Origin: Selaginella moellendorffii
Taxonomy: Eukaryota; Streptophyta; Lycopodiopsida; Selaginellales; Selaginellaceae
Length of the DNA stretch: 48,422 bases
Assembly: GCF_000143415.4 (NCBI RefSeq)
Contig: NW_003314314.1
Coordinates: forward strand, 315,771 to 364,192
Direction: 5' to 3'
Shown here: positions 44,281 to 48,422 of the stretch, one piece after another
Layout: each line of letters opens with the position of its first letter
How positions within the stretch are numbered: the stretch's first letter is position 1
Notes under the pieces: model-generated
What the model saw: the letters and a program-made list of their open reading frames with translations, nothing else
What the model was told of the DNA's origin: nothing
The model's database searches: none
Translations under genes and position numbers: made by a program

Positions 44281-44321
44281 TAAGGGTTAGGGCATTAGAG
44301 GCATTTTGCAAAGCGCAAGCT
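44281..44321 (+). promoter_or_regulatory. Conserved leader with telobox-like motif, DGRGG copy 3
   Basis: TAAGGGTTAGGG at 44281-44292, 29 bases before the ATG, identical in spacing to copies 1 and 2. The preceding bases hold ACATTAATACATTAATGTAC, a short AT-rich palindromic stretch. Confidence 0.5.
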
Positions 44322-46060
44322 ATGGCGCGAACAGAGCAGGAGCGCTGTGGATGCGTCACAGGTCTGTGGTCTCTCTTCCGACCAAAAAAGGCGCACAAGG
44401 GCGACAACAAGGTCCACCCGGAAGCCATGGACGCGGCGGCCTCGAAGCTGAAACAACTCAAGCGCGAGGTGAGTGTGATCGTGGAATCACTCCGAGGGCA
44501 GAAGGCGATCGTGCCGATCAAGCCGGACCAAAACGAAGCCGAGGAGCTGAAGGAGAATCAAGAGAAGAAAGCCGAGCAGCTGAACGAGGAGGAGAAGGAA
44601 CTCAGGCGCGCGATCAAGCGGCGGGAGGAGGAGCAGCGAGTACTGCGAGCCCAGGAGCTGCAAGCCCAGGAGGAGCTGCGAGCCCTTCGAGCCGAGCAGG
44701 CGGAGCAACAGCAGCAGCGGGTGGAGAAGAAGCGGGCAGAGAAGCAGTGGTGGGAGCAGCAGCGGGCGATGCGAGCGGAGCGACGGCGAGCCCAGCAGCG
44801 AGCCGATCACGAGAAGCTGCTTTGTTTCTCGACTGCGGTGGAAAATTTTGGTGCGGATGGTGCCCGATGGTGGTCCGAGTGCCATCTCACCGATGGCCGT
44901 GGAGGCTTCACCGAGTTCCTGCGCCTGGAAGCTCTTCACGAGGCCTCACGAGAGCTCTCCAAGACGAACACCAGCAAGAGGAGTGGCTTCGAACAGAAGG
45001 AGCAGCGGATGAAACCAGAACAAGAGGAGGAGCGGCGGATCAAGCAGGAAATCAAGCAGCCAAACGAGAAGGATCACGAGAAGATCAAGCCAGAAAACAA
45101 GCAAAAGGAGCAGCCAACCAAGCCAGCTTTGCTGCCAGCCGGTCCGCGTCGTCCAGGTATGGTTTGTCTCTTTTCTCATCCTTTCTTCCGTGACTTAACC
45201 ACTGTCTCTCGGACTTCCAGGTTCCAGGCCCAAGACTGTTCGCTTCTCTCCATCAGCGCAGATCATTCTCCCCGACGGCACGCAGCAGCCGACTGAGTGC
45301 CATCTCCAGGATGGGCGAGGGGGCTTTCTGGAGTTCCGGCGCCTGGAAGCTCTTCACGAGGGGTCGAGAGAGCTAAAGAGGAAGGAGAGCAGCCAGAAGA
45401 TCGACGACGAGGTCAGGGACGAGGACGTGGTTGAGGTCGAGGAGGGGGCCACCTGGAGCTGCCGCGCATTGGAGCTTCTGATCAGGCTCGCCGAGTTGAC
45501 GTACGAAGAACTGAACGGAAAATCTAGCGACAGCGTAAGGATCCAGAGAGCGCGGAGGATGGCGAGGCTTCAGAGGGAGTTGGATAAAATCCCTGAAGAA
45601 TCGAAGCCGTGGAGGAAGAGCAAATCCGGCAAAATGGTGTTTGTGAAAGTGGCCAAGGAGATCTGTGATCGCGCGGGAGACGACTTCGTCCGAGAATTCT
45701 GGAGAAGACAGGCAAGCTTTTCTTTTCGTTAGTTTTTGGATTCGGGCGGTTTGCCAATAACTCCCGTGTTTGTTGTAGAGAGCTACTTCGCTCGCGGAAG
45801 CAAATGCCGAGGGAAGGGATGGTTGTGGTCATGGTTTCTCTCAACACGGTCGGAGGATTATCAGCAAGGAACGACGAGAATACAAGACTGGAAACGAGAC
45901 TGGAAACAGGAGTGGACGGTGTTTTGTCACTGCTGGAGAATCACTGCTCTTTGCTGGAGAGCTTCCTCTTCAATCAGAGTACGCAAGCTGCGATGTATGC
46001 CACTGCAAGCAACATCCCCGACCAGTTGAGCAGCTCCGAGTGAAACTCAAGAAGAGATGA
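44322..46060 (+). CDS. DGRGG-family protein, copy 3 (unrecognised, 3 exons)
   Basis: Proposed exons are 44322-45156, 45221-45711 and 45779-46060 (introns 64 and 67 bp), 535 residues. The head (MARTEQERCGCVTGLWSLF) and the C-terminal block (YEELNGKSSD, IPEESKPW, VFVKVAKEICDRAG) match copy 1. Residues about 50-160 form a Glu/Arg/Gln-rich coiled coil. The DGRGG module occurs twice: CHLTDGRGGFTEFLRLEALH (about 187-206) in exon 1 and CHLQDGRGGFLEFRRLEALH in exon 2. Intron 1 is GT-AG; intron 2 starts GC (GCAAGC) where copy 1 has GTAAGT. Exon 3 is the weak part: the frame ending QLSSSE (45804-46043) is kept with mostly silent changes in the inverted copy, so the true reading there may differ. Function unknown; no targeting signal seen. 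Confidence 0.65.
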
Positions 46061-48422
46061 TGGCGAGAACCAGGATGCAAGGGATCAAGACGAGATTGCT
46101 GCAAGGAAACTCAAGAATCGTGGAGATGGCCGGCCAGGATGCAGCTTGCGAACTCTGGTCAAAGCTCTCCAGTCAAGCAGCTAAGGAGGCTGACTATAAA
46201 GTTGGACTTGTCTGGGGTCTATCTGATCAGCTTCCCAGTCGACGGAGATGATTCAGGAGGTGCTGCTGCGGTATAATGCTCCAAGGCTGTCCACAGCTTC
46301 AGCGAGGAACGATGCAAGATGGCGAGAATATGATCTAGCTGAAGCTGCTCGTGACGGTGGGGGATATCGGATTCAGAGAGAGGCTGTGGAGACTATAAGA
46401 CAGACTACGCTCGAAGTTCTCTGTCATTTGCTAGAGCGGAGACTTTGAAACTCCAACCCTGTCCAGGAATGCTCGTACAGCTGCTCGGATGATAGTATCA
46501 GCAAGGAACGCAGTGGCAGGTTGCTGCAAGGGAACTCAAGAAGATGATGATGGCAAGAAGATTATCTTGATGACGCTGCTTGTGAAGGTGGAGCGATTGG
46601 AAGGATTCACAGGACTGCTGCTGTTCGCCTCTGACGTGCAGTCTGGTATCTGCTAGAGCGAACTTTAAGACGAAAGGACTAGTTTTAGAGGAGTCATCGA
46701 ACGCAGAAGCTGTTGCAGAGTTTAGGAGGCCATCTGGCTTCGCATGCCTCTCCTCAAGCCCTGTCCATGCGTCCTTCCACTCGAGCTTCTCAGCACGAAG
46801 CTCCGATGCCTAGGCCTGAAGTGGCGAAGAACAAGCCGATTCCCTGAGAAGAGAACACGAACAAACTGTCCGAGAGGTTCTAAGCACGACGAAGGAACGA
46901 GAAATGAGCTCGAGAAATCGGCTGCAAGGATTGGTCACCTCGAGGCCGTCAAATGCAGGAAAACTTGGAGTACATCGAAATCTCCGAGCAGATCGAGTGG
47001 CACAGGGAAGCAGTAGCAGGCCTCCAAAGCGCCAAGTTTGAGCTACCAGTCTCGAGATCCACACTCTTAAGTCAAGCGAAGATCAATCTTCTCGAGGAGA
47101 AATTCTCACTTGACTCCAAAGTTTGGGAGGTGTCCGAGACGATGGAGCAGCACAAGCAGTCGAAAGCGGCGCTCCAGGCGGAGCAGTCGGCCAGCCGAGC
47201 TCTGGAAGTCAAGCACAGTCCATCAAACTTTGGCATGAAGCAAAAGATGGGATGCTGAGTAGTTGACGGAAACGTGACGAGAGCTCAACGCTGTCCAGGA
47301 TCGCTCTTACAGGTGCTTGGGTGATAGTATATCATCAAGGAATGATCTCGATCTCGATCTCGATGAAGCTGCTTGGAGCCAGTGGTGCGGATTCACCGGA
47401 TGTTCGCCTCTGACGTGGGGAGATTACAGACTATTTTTTATCTGCTGGAGCGAACTCTAACACGAAGCAACAGTAGGCAATGGCCACCCTTTACAATCGA
47501 GCAATCTGGACCGAGGGTACGTAGAGTCGTCCTCTTCCATTTTTTTCATCCGTGGTGTTAAACAGCAGAAGAAAGCCTCTCAAGGCCTACAGCAACACAC
47601 ACTTTGTGGTATTTTCTTGTTGTTTTTCTGCTCTGCTGGAAATCTTCTGAGCTCCAACTTCGTAGGAGGCCGCGTTTTTTCTCTGCGAGGTAATCTGCGA
47701 GACTAAATAAATAAAACATCCTGGAGACTATGCTGAGCTGCTTATTCTGGCCCACTAGTAAGTAAAAACCTTCAAGTTTTCTACTCTATTAGAAAATAGT
47801 CTGTTCACCATCTAAGGAGTGGCCGCTGTAATCGAGAGTAAGACATCTCGCTCCTTGTATGTTAAAAACTTCGGAGATCCAGAAGACTATCACAGAAAGC
47901 AAATCAGGGTGGAGAAATTAGGACTTGAAGCAGCGAAACTGTAAGAGGTCAGAGATCGGAGCAAGTGGGACTGAACAATTGTCATTGGATTGAGCAAGTT
48001 CGATAGTAGGTTCGAAAATCTAAAACTTGGGAAGCAGAAGCAAAGACTAAAAAACTTTCTTAAAGCAAGCAGGGGCAGCAGCTTAAAAATTTAGAAAGCA
48101 GAGTAGCAGTGGCTTTTTTTAAGCAGAGGCAGCTTGAAAATAAAAAAGCAGCGATTTTTTCGACGAGCAGCTTAACGACTATAAAAATTTCGTAAAACAA
48201 GCATAAGTTTCTGAGCAGCAGAAGAACTTGAATTGGTCTTTACTTTCTATTCATATAAAAAACGATTGTGAGATTCAGAAAATCGACTAAAATGTAAACT
48301 TTTAACAGATCCTCTTGCATCTCGGGCTTTGATCCTAGAAACAAGGAAGAAAAATTAAATATCTAGAGCACGTTAGAAAATACTTGTGCCGTTCTTCTTG
48401 AATTTGTCCATAGCTTCCCCTC
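46061..48422 (+). other. 3' region of DGRGG copy 3, runs off the window
   Basis: It matches 12164-14665 in order. Blocks: GACGGAGATGATTCAGGAG (about 46241), the GACTATAAGACAGACTACGC block (46392), KSAARIGHLEA coiled-coil coding (46910-46950), and an open 101-residue stretch (46953-47258) with AKINLLEEKFSLDSKVWEVS, a good coiled coil. A GT-AG intron at 47517-47565 corresponds to 13895-13952. After 47720 the closing parts of the unit follow, to TCTAGAGCACG near 48373. No single frame runs through; it may be untranslated, alternatively spliced or decayed. Confidence 0.5.
47706..47715 (+). terminator. Candidate polyadenylation signal, DGRGG copy 3
   Basis: Overlapping AATAAA hexamers in GACTAAATAAATAAAACAT, the same string as in copy 1 at 14112-14130, downstream of the shared last intron. 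Confidence 0.4.

Overview
The window is plant nuclear DNA. A polyphenol oxidase with a chloroplast and thylakoid targeting region, a five-exon GDSL lipase, a plant-type cytochrome P450 tail, pentatricopeptide (PPR) fragments and many Ty3/gypsy retroelements all point that way. Resolved introns are very short (about 48-69 bp). This, with a small gene set sitting in decayed retroelements, suggests a lycophyte such as Selaginella. That assignment is inference, not a database match.

Layout. 1-8.9 kb is decayed repeat: diverged repeat copies, then an old minus-strand Ty3/gypsy element split by a younger plus-strand one (3467-6654) with a perfect 5-bp target duplication, CAGGT. 8.9-10.4 kb is AT-rich with weak ORFs. 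10.44-14.67 kb holds copy 1 of an unrecognised multi-exon gene family. 14.66-15.26 kb has an unrecognised gene remnant. 17.3-30 kb is a second retroelement nest: a chromovirus (19353-27135) carries a 664-bp TRIM-like element (25632-26295) and sits just upstream of the gag start of a third gypsy element. 30-33 kb is low-complexity and simple-repeat DNA. 33-38.5 kb contains an apparently intact polyphenol oxidase (33968-35824) followed by P450 and PPR debris. 38.7-38.9 kb is a truncated copy 2 of the gene family. 41.3-42.6 kb is an apparently intact GDSL esterase/lipase on the minus strand. 42.8-43.4 kb is an inverted fragment of the gene-family 3' region. 44.28 kb to the end is copy 3, probably cut by the window edge.

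What works. Two genes look functional by ordinary criteria: the polyphenol oxidase (copper ligands, twin-arginine lumen signal, one 48-bp intron) and the GDSL lipase (complete catalytic blocks over five exons that join in frame). The repeated family, here called the DGRGG family, is the best candidate for something undescribed. It has a fixed 41-bp leader with a telobox-like TAAGGGTTAGGG, a basic head, a long charged region, a short module with the signature HLxDGRGG[FY]xEFxxLEALH (once in copy 1, twice in copy 3), a conserved C-terminal block, two introns at identical positions, and a long decaying 3' region of coiled-coil repeats with a further shared intron and AATAAA signals. Exons 1 and 2 are well supported; the 3' end of the coding region is uncertain.

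All retroelement coding regions are broken by stops and frameshifts. Many stops in the chromovirus are TAG where the family has Trp or Gln, which fits C-to-T decay of methylated DNA.
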